Source of the DNA: Negativicutes bacterium
Lineage (GTDB): Bacteria > Bacillota_C > Negativicutes > Acidaminococcales > Acidaminococcaceae
Reading direction: 5' to 3'
Assembly: GCA_009930275.1 (NCBI GenBank)
Contig: RZYP01000134.1
Span: forward strand, 1 to 5,447
Length of the DNA stretch: 5,447 bases
The translations under genes were made by a program, and so were the position numbers. The notes below the pieces were generated by a model. That model was not told where the DNA came from. It saw nothing but the letters and a program-made list of their open reading frames with translations, and ran no database searches. Within the stretch, counting starts at the first letter, position 1; the number at the start of each line of letters is the position of its first letter. Positions 1 through 4,936 of this stretch are shown here, one piece after another.

Positions 1-5
1 CCTCC
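1..5 (-). promoter_or_regulatory. probable ribosome binding site of an off-window divergent gene
   Basis: On the minus strand the first five bases read GGAGG, a full Shine-Dalgarno core. A minus-strand promoter lies at the right distance upstream (42-50). The gene itself would start just beyond the left edge, so its identity cannot be seen. Confidence 0.35.
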
Positions 6-41
6 GCTTTTCTCTCAAAAAAATAATTCCATATTAATAAG

Positions 42-50
42 ATTATAGCA
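42..50 (-). promoter_or_regulatory. extended -10 promoter for the off-window divergent gene
   Basis: The minus strand reads TGCTATAAT, a perfect -10 hexamer preceded by the extended TGn element. No good -35 is found at 16-18 bp. The nearest likeness, TTGACT, leaves only a 13-bp spacer. An extended -10 can work without a -35. The expected transcript would run left through the GGAGG at the window edge. Confidence 0.4.
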
Positions 51-71
51 CTTTCCTGCAAGTCAAAGGGT

Positions 72-130
72 GAACCAAAAAGCCAGGGTGGACCAAAGGG
101 GACTGTCCCCTTTGGTCCACCCTTTGGTTC
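72..130. repeat. REP-like palindrome copy 1, nested form
   Basis: The 31-bp core at 89-119 (arm TGGACCAAAGGGGAC, centre T at 104) is shared exactly with four other copies. Here the perfect arms extend to 19 bp (85-103 with 105-123). An outer pair, GAACCAAA at 72-79 and TTTGGTTC at 123-130, flanks the core with a 6-base bulge on the left, giving a nested inverted repeat. GGGTGRACCAAA also occurs twice in direct orientation (68-79 and 86-97). The repeat lies between the divergent promoters of the off-window gene and the PheC-like gene. Confidence 0.9.
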
Positions 131-150
131 GCTCCGTTCACTTTTCGCAA

Positions 151-179
151 TAGACAAAAACCCGTTTTAAGTTTACACT
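151..179 (+). promoter_or_regulatory. candidate sigma-A promoter of the PheC-like gene
   Basis: TAGACA (5 of 6 matches to the -35 consensus) and TACACT (4 of 6 to the -10) are separated by 17 bp. Transcription would start near 186 and leave a leader of about 29 bases before the ATG at 215. This is a motif-based call; another pairing (TTTACA at 172) has no -10 at a suitable distance. Confidence 0.4.
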
Positions 180-201
180 TATAGAGTAATTATATCTTTT
201 T

Positions 202-206
202 GGAGG
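202..206 (+). promoter_or_regulatory. ribosome binding site that fixes the start at 215
   Basis: GGAGG lies 8 bases before the ATG at 215. An in-frame TTG at 200 overlaps this site and has no ribosome binding site of its own, so the longer version of the protein is not believed. Confidence 0.8.
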
Positions 207-214
207 TTGGTAGC

Positions 215-1006
215 ATGGTAAATGTAAAGAAAATTATGGTAATGCTTGCGGTAGCGCTAACAATGCTTGGTTTTAGCGGATTTTCCCAGCAAGCGCAGGC
301 GTCGAAGGTGGAGGATATCCAGAGCCGCGGTTATCTTCTGGTAGGCAGTACCGGGGACTATAAGCCCATGAGTTACCTTAACAAGGAAACAGGCGAATAC
401 GAGGGCTTCGATGCGGAAGCAACCGCTCTTTTAGCGCAGTCGTTAGGCGTCAAGATCCAGTACGTGCCCACAACCTGGAGCACCTTGACCGCTGACACCT
501 TGGCAGGCAAATTTGACCTTGCCATGTGCGGCATCACCCGTACTTTCGCCCGCCAGCAAAAAATGGCACTGAGCGATGGTTATCTGGTATTCGGCAAAAC
601 AATCCTTGTGCGCAAGGAAGACGCGAAAAAATTCAAAACTTTAGCAGATATCAATAAAAAGAGCGTGCGCGTCATGGTTAATCCCGGCGGAACTAATGAG
701 AAATTTGCCTTAGCCAATCTGCCCGACTGCACCTTGATCGTTCATCCTCAGAATGCCGAAATCCCCGGCTTGGTTGCCGAAGGCAAAGCCGACATCATGA
801 TTACTGAAACGATGGAAGCCCGCCGCTATGTCCGCGACAACGCGAAACTAGCCGCCCCGCTGATCGATGATCCGTTCACCAAAAACAACTTCGGCATCCT
901 GATGCAGCAAGGCGACCAGATTTTCTTGAACTACGTGAACATGTGGATGGAAGAATTGAAGTTCAACGGAACTTTCGACAAATTAGAAAATAAATACATC
1001 AAATAA
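215..1006 (+). CDS. exported PheC-like protein (periplasmic cyclohexadienyl dehydratase / amino-acid-binding fold)
   Basis: A 263-residue secreted protein of the bacterial extracellular solute-binding family 3 fold. Residues 1-29 are a Sec signal peptide: basic VKK, a hydrophobic core, and cleavage after AQA at residue 29. There is no lipobox cysteine. The mature part strongly resembles Pseudomonas PheC, the periplasmic cyclohexadienyl dehydratase that makes phenylpyruvate or phenylalanine from prephenate or arogenate. Matching segments are VGSTGDYKPMSY (43-54), EGFDAE (63-68), VNPGGTNEKFALANL (155-169) and KADIMITETMEAR (191-203). The Glu in the EAR segment (about residue 201) aligns with the glutamate I recall as the catalytic acid of PheC. 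No permease or ATPase gene adjoins it, which also favours an enzyme or orphan binding protein over a transporter part. The fold is secure. The choice between dehydratase and amino-acid binding is not settled, because this enzyme evolved from binding proteins and keeps their fold. Confidence 0.85.
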   Translation: MVNVKKIMVMLAVALTMLGFSGFSQQAQASKVEDIQSRGYLLVGSTGDYKPMSYLNKETGEYEGFDAEATALLAQSLGVKIQYVPTTWSTLTADTLAGKFDLAMCGITRTFARQQKMALSDGYLVFGKTILVRKEDAKKFKTLADINKKSVRVMVNPGGTNEKFALANLPDCTLIVHPQNAEIPGLVAEGKADIMITETMEARRYVRDNAKLAAPLIDDPFTKNNFGILMQQGDQIFLNYVNMWMEELKFNGTFDKLENKYIK

Positions 1007-1013
1007 AAACAAA

Positions 1014-1054
1014 AAGGGTGGACCAAAGGGGACTGTCCCCTTTGGTCCACTTTT
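1014..1054. terminator. bidirectional terminator between convergent genes, built on palindrome copy 2
   Basis: The palindrome arms extend, with two G-U pairs at 1016-1017/1051-1052, into A and T runs on both sides, making a stem of about 20 bp in RNA. For the PheC-like gene (stop at 1006) the stem ends in TTTTC. For the minus-strand antitoxin gene (stop at 1055-1057) the exit side reads CCCTTTTTGTTTTTA, a better T-tract. Position and structure both fit a shared rho-independent terminator. Confidence 0.7.
1019..1049. repeat. REP-like palindrome copy 2
   Basis: The core is identical to the other four copies and has centre T at 1034. Perfect DNA pairing extends one base further on each side (1018-1050). 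Unlike copies 1, 4 and 5 it lacks an extra TTTGGT half-site next to it. It lies between the PheC-like gene and the antitoxin gene and doubles as their terminator. Confidence 0.9.
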
Positions 1055-2044
1055 CTAGGAATACATTATATCAACTACATGCCGTTCAATCCCTTTAGCA
1101 TCTTTTATACCATTTTGTCCGGCAATTGCAGAAAAGTAGTTGCGTATTTCAATCTCCGGTATAATGTTGTCGCAAATATCGCCGTCATCGCAGCCGCCAC
1201 GTGCATCTATCCAAGGTTTTTCCGCATGCGACATTCTTTCTAAAAATTTGGCGTCGTATTTACCATAAACTGAGTTAACCATTTCCAACAAATATATTTC
1301 TTCCGCAGTAAAAGCATTTTTAGCCAATACATCAACTTTAGGCAGCGGATTAAAGCCAAAATCTTTGTAATGAAAATATAATTTTCTTACAACCGGTCCG
1401 TGTTGCCAGGCCTCAAATGAGTCGTGAAATAAGGGGCGTGCAAAAAACGCAAGAAACCATGCTTGTGCATAGTAAATTAGTTTTTGCAATTTAAGATGGG
1501 TAATGACTTCCCCTGATTCAACATCAATTTTAGAGAGAAAAAAATGTGCTACCTCTTGCGCTTTGTCGCCACTCGTAGTCAAAGCAATTTCTTCACTAAT
1601 ACTTTGGAGCAGTTTACTACCCCCTACATTAGTTAGTTTGCCCTTATTTTGTTGGTAAAGTTTTAGCATTTTGTAAGGATTCATCAATTCCCGCAATTGA
1701 TCGCTATATTCTTTTCTTGGCGTAAAACCATCAAAATAGCGCAACAAAGTTACCTCGCCCCAGCCAAGCAATTGAGCCAACGGTTTCTTCCCGATATTAT
1801 ATTTTTGTAACAAATGGTTAATTTCTTCTACAGAAATTAAATCTTTTCTCTTGCGATAGACAGCATTAGCCGCCCCAATATTGGCATCACTCAACTCGGC
1901 ATCATAAATTTCTTCACCACAATGCGCGCACCTGACAACATGGCCTTTATAAGCAATCTTTTCACCATCAATAACGGTTTCCAGATTCTCCACGGAAACA
2001 TTAGACTCTGTCTCCATATCACAATTAAAACAATATCTTTTCAT
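1055..2044 (-). CDS. antitoxin: MqsA-like zinc ribbon and HTH fused to a Panacea (SocA/DUF4065) domain
   Basis: A 329-residue protein read as the antitoxin and repressor of the operon. Residues 1-45 form a zinc ribbon with C5-x2-C8 and C39-x2-C42, almost the spacing of E. coli MqsA (C3, C6, C37, C40). Residues 72-125 form a helix-turn-helix, including LAQLLGWGEVTLLRYFDG, the counterpart of the MqsA DNA-binding half. Residues 163-310 are a Panacea/SocA-like domain, with LKLQKLIYYAQAWFLAF (184-200), EAWQHGPVVRKLY (211-223) and SHAEKPW (272-278). Panacea domains are known to neutralise many unrelated toxins. The start is set by AAGGGGGA about 7 bases upstream of the ATG. The gene follows the toxin gene after only 15 bases, so they are co-transcribed, and it ends at the terminator in palindrome copy 2. 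By analogy with MqsA the HTH should bind the twin operators at 2480-2528 and repress the operon. Domain calls are strong; the DNA target and the cognate toxin are inferred. Confidence 0.9.
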   Translation of the reverse strand: MKRYCFNCDMETESNVSVENLETVIDGEKIAYKGHVVRCAHCGEEIYDAELSDANIGAANAVYRKRKDLISVEEINHLLQKYNIGKKPLAQLLGWGEVTLLRYFDGFTPRKEYSDQLRELMNPYKMLKLYQQNKGKLTNVGGSKLLQSISEEIALTTSGDKAQEVAHFFLSKIDVESGEVITHLKLQKLIYYAQAWFLAFFARPLFHDSFEAWQHGPVVRKLYFHYKDFGFNPLPKVDVLAKNAFTAEEIYLLEMVNSVYGKYDAKFLERMSHAEKPWIDARGGCDDGDICDNIIPEIEIRNYFSAIAGQNGIKDAKGIERHVVDIMYS

Positions 2045-2059
2045 CTTTTTTCCCCCTTA

Positions 2060-2455
2060 TCACTGGTTATACGGGAAATGCATCTCGTACTCTGCCTCGT
2101 GAAACGACAGACAAACTACTTTACTTTTTAATTTCAGCTTTATATAAACCAACACAGGCTTATCGACAAGAGGTGGCAGCAAATATTGTCCAAATATCCA
2201 AACCTCACCATTAAATTTTGAATTATCATCATCGTCCTGGTAGCAATAATTCGTACAATCAAGTTTTAGCAACTCTTCAACAACCATATCATGCGTAAGG
2301 CCGTATTTACTTCTAAAAGCAGCCGTTTTATCTTCTTTGCTAAATTTTTCCACTATATATAAAGCATGTTTATCATGCAAAATTTTTCGCATAGAGCTTA
2401 AGAAATCGACAACCTCTGACCTTGCAACAATTTTTTGAAAAATCGTTGGAACCAT
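2060..2455 (-). CDS. MqsR-like toxin (RelE-fold mRNA interferase family)
   Basis: A 131-residue small protein, first gene of the toxin-antitoxin operon. It aligns by eye with MqsR, the ribosome-independent mRNA endonuclease of E. coli, in length order and motifs: KYGLTHDMVVEELLKLD (50-66) matches the ELGLDFDGMCNVIIGL helix, EVWIFG (84-89) the HTIWQDV strand, and VLVYIKLKL (101-109) and VVCLSFHEAE (113-122) the last two strands. Tyr104 would align with MqsR Tyr81 and His119 with Lys96, both reported as active-site positions in E. coli, so catalytic residues may be partly exchanged. The C-terminal tail YEMHFPY is longer than in E. coli MqsR. An in-frame TAG lies two codons before the ATG at 2453-2455; the next in-frame ATG, at 2390-2392, falls inside a predicted helix, so the upstream ATG is preferred. 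Toxin-before-antitoxin order is that of mqsRA. Family assignment rests on recall, not a search. Confidence 0.75.
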   Translation of the reverse strand: MVPTIFQKIVARSEVVDFLSSMRKILHDKHALYIVEKFSKEDKTAAFRSKYGLTHDMVVEELLKLDCTNYCYQDDDDNSKFNGEVWIFGQYLLPPLVDKPVLVYIKLKLKSKVVCLSFHEAEYEMHFPYNQ

Positions 2456-2460
2456 CTCCT
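2456..2460 (-). promoter_or_regulatory. ribosome binding site with no spacer before the toxin start
   Basis: The minus strand reads AGGAG directly joined to the toxin ATG, instead of the usual 5-9 base gap. With the transcript predicted to begin near 2470, the leader is only about 15 bases. There is no in-frame GTG or TTG downstream until the ATG at codon 22. Weak toxin translation relative to the antitoxin, which has a well-spaced AAGGGGGA, is one possible outcome. Confidence 0.5.
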
Positions 2461-2476
2461 AATTTCTTCTAACAAA

Positions 2477-2505
2477 ATTATAGCATCACTGATACTATAA
2501 TTCAA
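2477..2505 (-). promoter_or_regulatory. sigma-A promoter of the toxin-antitoxin operon
   Basis: On the minus strand, TTGAAT (2505-2500) and a perfect TATAAT (2482-2477) are separated by exactly 17 bp. Transcription would start near 2470, about 15 bases before the toxin ATG. The spacer is almost wholly occupied by the proximal operator (2480-2498), the classical arrangement for repression by the operon's own antitoxin. Confidence 0.8.
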
Positions 2506-2528
2506 CAAAATAGTATTAATGATGCTAT
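2480..2528. promoter_or_regulatory. twin palindromic operators of the toxin-antitoxin operon
   Basis: Two 19-bp sites, ATAGCATCACTGATACTAT (2480-2498) and ATAGTATTAATGATGCTAT (2510-2528), are inverted copies of each other at 17 of 19 positions. Each is itself nearly palindromic, of the form ATAGyATCA-n-TGATrCTAT. Their centres (2489 and 2519) are 30 bp apart, close to three helical turns, so two dimers would sit on one face of the DNA. The first covers the promoter spacer and the second lies just upstream of the -35. The binder is presumably the MqsA-like HTH of the antitoxin (inference). Confidence 0.75.
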
Positions 2529-2555
2529 TTTTTAGAACATCGCCACTCCAAATTG

Positions 2556-2596
2556 GAAGGTGGACCAAAGGGGACAGTCCCCTTTGGTCCACCTTC
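2556..2596. repeat. REP-like palindrome copy 3
   Basis: The core at 2561-2591 is identical to the others but has central base A (2576), so it is in the opposite orientation to copies 1, 2 and 4 if the centre is used to orient it. Perfect arms extend to 20 bp here (2556-2575 with 2577-2596). It separates the pRiA4b ORF-3 gene from the toxin-antitoxin promoter. Neither side carries a T-tract, so a terminator role is doubtful. Confidence 0.9.
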
Positions 2597-2604
2597 ACTT
2601 CATA

Positions 2605-2670
2605 TCAAAAACTGCTATTTTTGAGAAGGGGTTTTCTGCCACTTGTCAAAAAACACTGTTTTTGATAAGT
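2605..2670. repeat. pair of related A/T hairpins downstream of the pRiA4b ORF-3 gene
   Basis: TCAAAAA-N6-TTTTTGA occurs twice, at 2605-2624 and 2646-2665, with centres 41 bp apart. Both are followed by a matching AAG (TTTTTGAnAAG). The second extends to a 12-bp stem, 2641-2652 with 2659-2670, with a single G-T mismatch. They lie after the stop of the pRiA4b ORF-3 gene on its transcript and could slow or end transcription, though they are poor in G+C. They could also be old operators. The 243 bases between 2456 and 2698 hold nothing else beyond the operon promoter, its operators and palindrome copy 3. Confidence 0.5.
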
Positions 2671-2698
2671 CATATTATATAGTTGCCCGTCTCCTTGT

Positions 2699-3454
2699 CT
2701 ACTTTTTATATTTACGTTCAAGAAAATCAATTGATTGCTTCGTCGGTTCAAGCCCGTTTTCATAAACATCAGTATAAATCCTCGGTATTTTTTTGACGCG
2801 TAAATTAGCGTCTTCAATATCAAACGATACCAGGTCTAATTCTTCAACTCCAAGCCATTCACAAAACTCCTTATATTTGCGCCCTTTTTTACTCTTGAAG
2901 GCTTTGGCGATTTCTTTCAGTCCCCCAACCCCACCGCAATCTTCAACAATCCCGTACCCTTCTCCTTCAAGCACGCGCGGAAGCTCCTTGCCGGGCAACT
3001 CTTTATCTACTATTATATTCTCCAAAATCAAATAAATATGCCAGTTATCACCAAAGTCATAGGTAAACCCCATTTGGTCACCCTCGTAAGATACAATATC
3101 TTTTATTTTGTTTTCAGCAGCATCATAGGTTTTTTGATTATCGTCACCAACGCCATGATCCGTCCAGTCATTTTCAAGTTCAAAGCGGATTACCTCGTCC
3201 TCTAAAGCTTCGTTCACCAATTTTGCAAGCATTCCCGGATCATTTTTATACTTTTGGCGAAAGTAATTATTATAATTTAATTCCACGGGCACTTCGAAAG
3301 AGAATAAATGGGTTGCCTCCATTTCGAACATCGACATAAGTATATAACCAAGCCGAGCGATTGAGATATTATTAGCTACTTGAAAAGTCCGCCATATCTT
3401 CGGTTTATAGTCACAAAGTTCAGCACGGAACTGGTAAATAGGTTGAGATGCCAT
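2699..3454 (-). CDS. plasmid pRiA4b ORF-3 family protein
   Basis: A 251-residue soluble protein with the hallmarks of the pRiA4b ORF-3-like family, first named from an Agrobacterium rhizogenes plasmid and of unknown biochemical role. The N-terminus has IYQFRAELCDYKPKIWR (6-22). The central signature is FTYDFGDNWHIYLILENI (130-147), followed by ELPGKELPRVLEGEGYGIVE (152-171) and the D/CGGVGGL turn (172-179). The C-terminal 60 residues are charged and less typical. Members occur on plasmids, in islands and beside transposase or defence genes; none of that gives a function. Upstream AAGGA lies about 11 bases before the ATG, a slightly long gap. Palindrome copy 4 ends only a few bases before this site, so the leader RNA may begin with or contain a hairpin. 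No clear promoter was found. The gene stands alone, bounded by palindromes 3 and 4. Confidence 0.85.
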   Translation of the reverse strand: MASQPIYQFRAELCDYKPKIWRTFQVANNISIARLGYILMSMFEMEATHLFSFEVPVELNYNNYFRQKYKNDPGMLAKLVNEALEDEVIRFELENDWTDHGVGDDNQKTYDAAENKIKDIVSYEGDQMGFTYDFGDNWHIYLILENIIVDKELPGKELPRVLEGEGYGIVEDCGGVGGLKEIAKAFKSKKGRKYKEFCEWLGVEELDLVSFDIEDANLRVKKIPRIYTDVYENGLEPTKQSIDFLERKYKK

Positions 3455-3472
3455 AATTATCTTCTTCCTTTC

Positions 3473-3513
3473 TGGACCAAAGGGGACTGTCCCCTTTGGT
3501 CCACCCTTTGGTC
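3473..3513. repeat. REP-like palindrome copy 4 with an extra half-site
   Basis: The core at 3473-3503 has centre T at 3488 and arms of exactly 15 bp. On the right it is followed by CCCTTTGGTCA, a repeat of the half-arm TTTGGTC, as also seen beside copies 1 and 5. It lies 19 bases upstream of the ATG of the pRiA4b ORF-3 gene and so probably inside or next to that gene's leader or promoter. Confidence 0.9.
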
Positions 3514-3520
3514 ATTTAAC

Positions 3521-3619
3521 ATGATCACACTTTTAGCGACGAAAAACAGGGCAAAGAAAATTTTCGGCGCAGTTGCGTTTGCCTGCCTTATAGTCATTTT
3601 TCCACTTCTTATTTTTTGA
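3521..3619 (+). CDS. possible 32-residue single-span membrane peptide or gene remnant
   Basis: A short reading frame starting ATGATCACAC and ending TGA at 3617. It has a basic N-terminal part (KNRAKK) followed by one strongly hydrophobic stretch (GAVAFACLIVIFPLLIF). The codons look like those of the GC-richer outer genes. There is no ribosome binding site: the upstream bases belong to palindrome copy 4. It overlaps the end of the ATPase gene by 11 bases on the other strand. It could be the signal-anchor start of a host gene cut off when the ATPase module arrived, a small hydrophobic peptide gene, or chance. The 154 bases between the flanking genes hold only this and palindrome copy 4. Confidence 0.2.
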   Translation: MITLLATKNRAKKIFGAVAFACLIVIFPLLIF

Positions 3620-4907
3620 TGCACCAGACAGCGTAAAGAGGAATTGATTTAATGCCATTTTCAAAGCCGAAATTTCTAGTTGATACCCGAATAGCATACG
3701 ATGGCGCATATTTCTTTATATATTTTTGTAAGCTTCTGGCCCTTACATTATCTGCAGATTTTACTTCGACCGGAATAACGTTCCCTAATTTATCCTGAAA
3801 AAGAAAATCCACTTCAGATTCATTATCGCCAGACCAATAATACGGTTCAATTCCATTATTGACAAGTGCCTGCATGACATAGTTCTCGGCCAAAGCACCT
3901 TTGAACCCATCAAGCTTATGATCAGCGTACAATATTATATTGGCCTCTATATCAAATTTTGAGCAAAGCAACCCAGTATCAACCATATAAACTTTAAAAG
4001 ACTCGTTATTAGCATAAGCAGCAAGGGGAAGCTTGCCCTCCTTAGCTAAACAGCATTTATTAATTATACCGGCAGCATTAAGCCACGCCAAAGGCATCTC
4101 ATACTCTGCTGCACGCGCGCCTTTTTTGATTACCTTATATTGAAACTTGCGATTTTCTTTAGCAAGCTGTGCCGGCACACTGCTCCAAGCGGCAATAATT
4201 TTTGCCGTTTCCTGCGGAGAAGCATATTTTGCCATATCCGCCACGTAAGAATCATTTAGTGTTTTCTGTCTTACCTTAACAAAATCGAAATCCTTTTTAT
4301 TAAGATAATCCGCCACTACCGCTGGCATTCCGCCAATTACGAGATAAGAACGATATTTTTCTAAAGCCTTCTCATGCAAAGCCAAGGGTTCGAAGGCCGC
4401 AAACGATTCACTAATCAAATCTGACAGCCTTTCTTCACCCAATGCCCAAAGAAACTCTTCGAAATCGAGTGGAAACATTGGAAGCATCTCAACCTTACCA
4501 ACAGGAAAAGAATAACCTTCTCTATTCAAAGCAACCCCTAAAAGACTACCGGCAGCAATAATATGGTAGCCTGGCGCCTGCTCGCAAAAATATTTTAAAG
4601 CAGTAAGCGCACGCTCACAAACTTGTATTTCATCAAAAATAATAAGCGTATCGCCTTTGGTTATGCTCTGTCCTTTTTTAGCCGCTAACTCTTTGATAAT
4701 TCTCTCCGGGTCCAAATCCCGCTCAAAAATAGTATTTACATCCTTGGCATCTTCAAAATTGAAATAGGCCGTGTCCTTATAATATGCCTTGCCAAAAGTA
4801 AGCGCAGAATAGGTCTTGCCCACCTGGCGTGCACCGTTCAATAATAATGGCATCCTATCAGGATTATTTTTCCACAAAAGCAATTGCTCGGTAATTTTGC
4901 GTTTCAT
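3609..4907 (-). CDS. AAA_14 / DUF4143 family ATPase with PD-(D/E)XK-like C-terminus
   Basis: A 432-residue protein, normal length for this family of P-loop ATPases. Walker A is GARQVGKT (25-32), Walker B is LIIFDEIQ (88-95), and IIAAGSLLGVAL just after is the usual sensor-1 segment. The middle (about 230-300, with AKENRKFQYKVIKKGARAAEYE) is the winged-helix-like part seen in relatives. It is followed by FKVYMVDTGLL and the C-terminal DUF4143 region, where SEVDFLF and PVEVKS give D367, E381 and K383, the pattern of the restriction-endonuclease-like fold. The family is abundant in mobile and accessory DNA of bacteria and archaea. Its role is unknown, and whether the nuclease-like part cuts DNA is untested for most members. 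The ATG is preceded by AGAGGTGA at good spacing. Transcription probably starts near 4920 from a TATAAT at 4932-4927, next to a 56-bp perfect palindrome. No convincing terminator is seen after the stop. Confidence 0.9.
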   Translation of the reverse strand: MKRKITEQLLLWKNNPDRMPLLLNGARQVGKTYSALTFGKAYYKDTAYFNFEDAKDVNTIFERDLDPERIIKELAAKKGQSITKGDTLIIFDEIQVCERALTALKYFCEQAPGYHIIAAGSLLGVALNREGYSFPVGKVEMLPMFPLDFEEFLWALGEERLSDLISESFAAFEPLALHEKALEKYRSYLVIGGMPAVVADYLNKKDFDFVKVRQKTLNDSYVADMAKYASPQETAKIIAAWSSVPAQLAKENRKFQYKVIKKGARAAEYEMPLAWLNAAGIINKCCLAKEGKLPLAAYANNESFKVYMVDTGLLCSKFDIEANIILYADHKLDGFKGALAENYVMQALVNNGIEPYYWSGDNESEVDFLFQDKLGNVIPVEVKSADNVRARSLQKYIKKYAPSYAIRVSTRNFGFENGIKSIPLYAVWCIKK

Positions 4908-4926
4908 ATGCTCACCTCTTAAGGGT

Positions 4927-4932
4927 ATTATA
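4927..4932 (-). promoter_or_regulatory. -10 element of the ATPase gene promoter
   Basis: The minus strand reads TATAAT, a perfect -10 hexamer, 20 bases before the ATPase ATG. At 17 bp upstream the -35 position reads TGGTGT, a poor match, and it lies inside the 56-bp palindrome (4937-4992). The promoter may therefore depend on a protein bound to the palindrome, or be blocked by one. Confidence 0.55.
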
Positions 4933-4936
4933 GTAC

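Noticed and set aside
200..214. In-frame TTG at 200 as an earlier start of the PheC-like protein.
   Set aside because: It overlaps the GGAGG that serves the ATG at 215 and adds residues before a signal peptide that already has a proper basic start.
1922..2131. Plus-strand open frame of 69 codons.
   Set aside because: It lies antisense over the N-terminus of the antitoxin and the end of the toxin, both clear genes, and has no protein-like features of its own.
2398..2598. Minus-strand open frame of 66 codons upstream of and overlapping the toxin start.
   Set aside because: Its first residues are a translation of palindrome copy 3, and the rest runs through the promoter, the operators and the toxin start in another frame.
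2605..2823. Minus-strand open frame of 72 codons.
   Set aside because: It is an out-of-frame shadow of the end of the pRiA4b ORF-3 gene plus non-coding hairpins.
2793..3035. Plus-strand open frame of 80 codons rich in Ser and Pro.
   Set aside because: It is antisense to the pRiA4b ORF-3 gene; the composition is that expected of a complementary frame.
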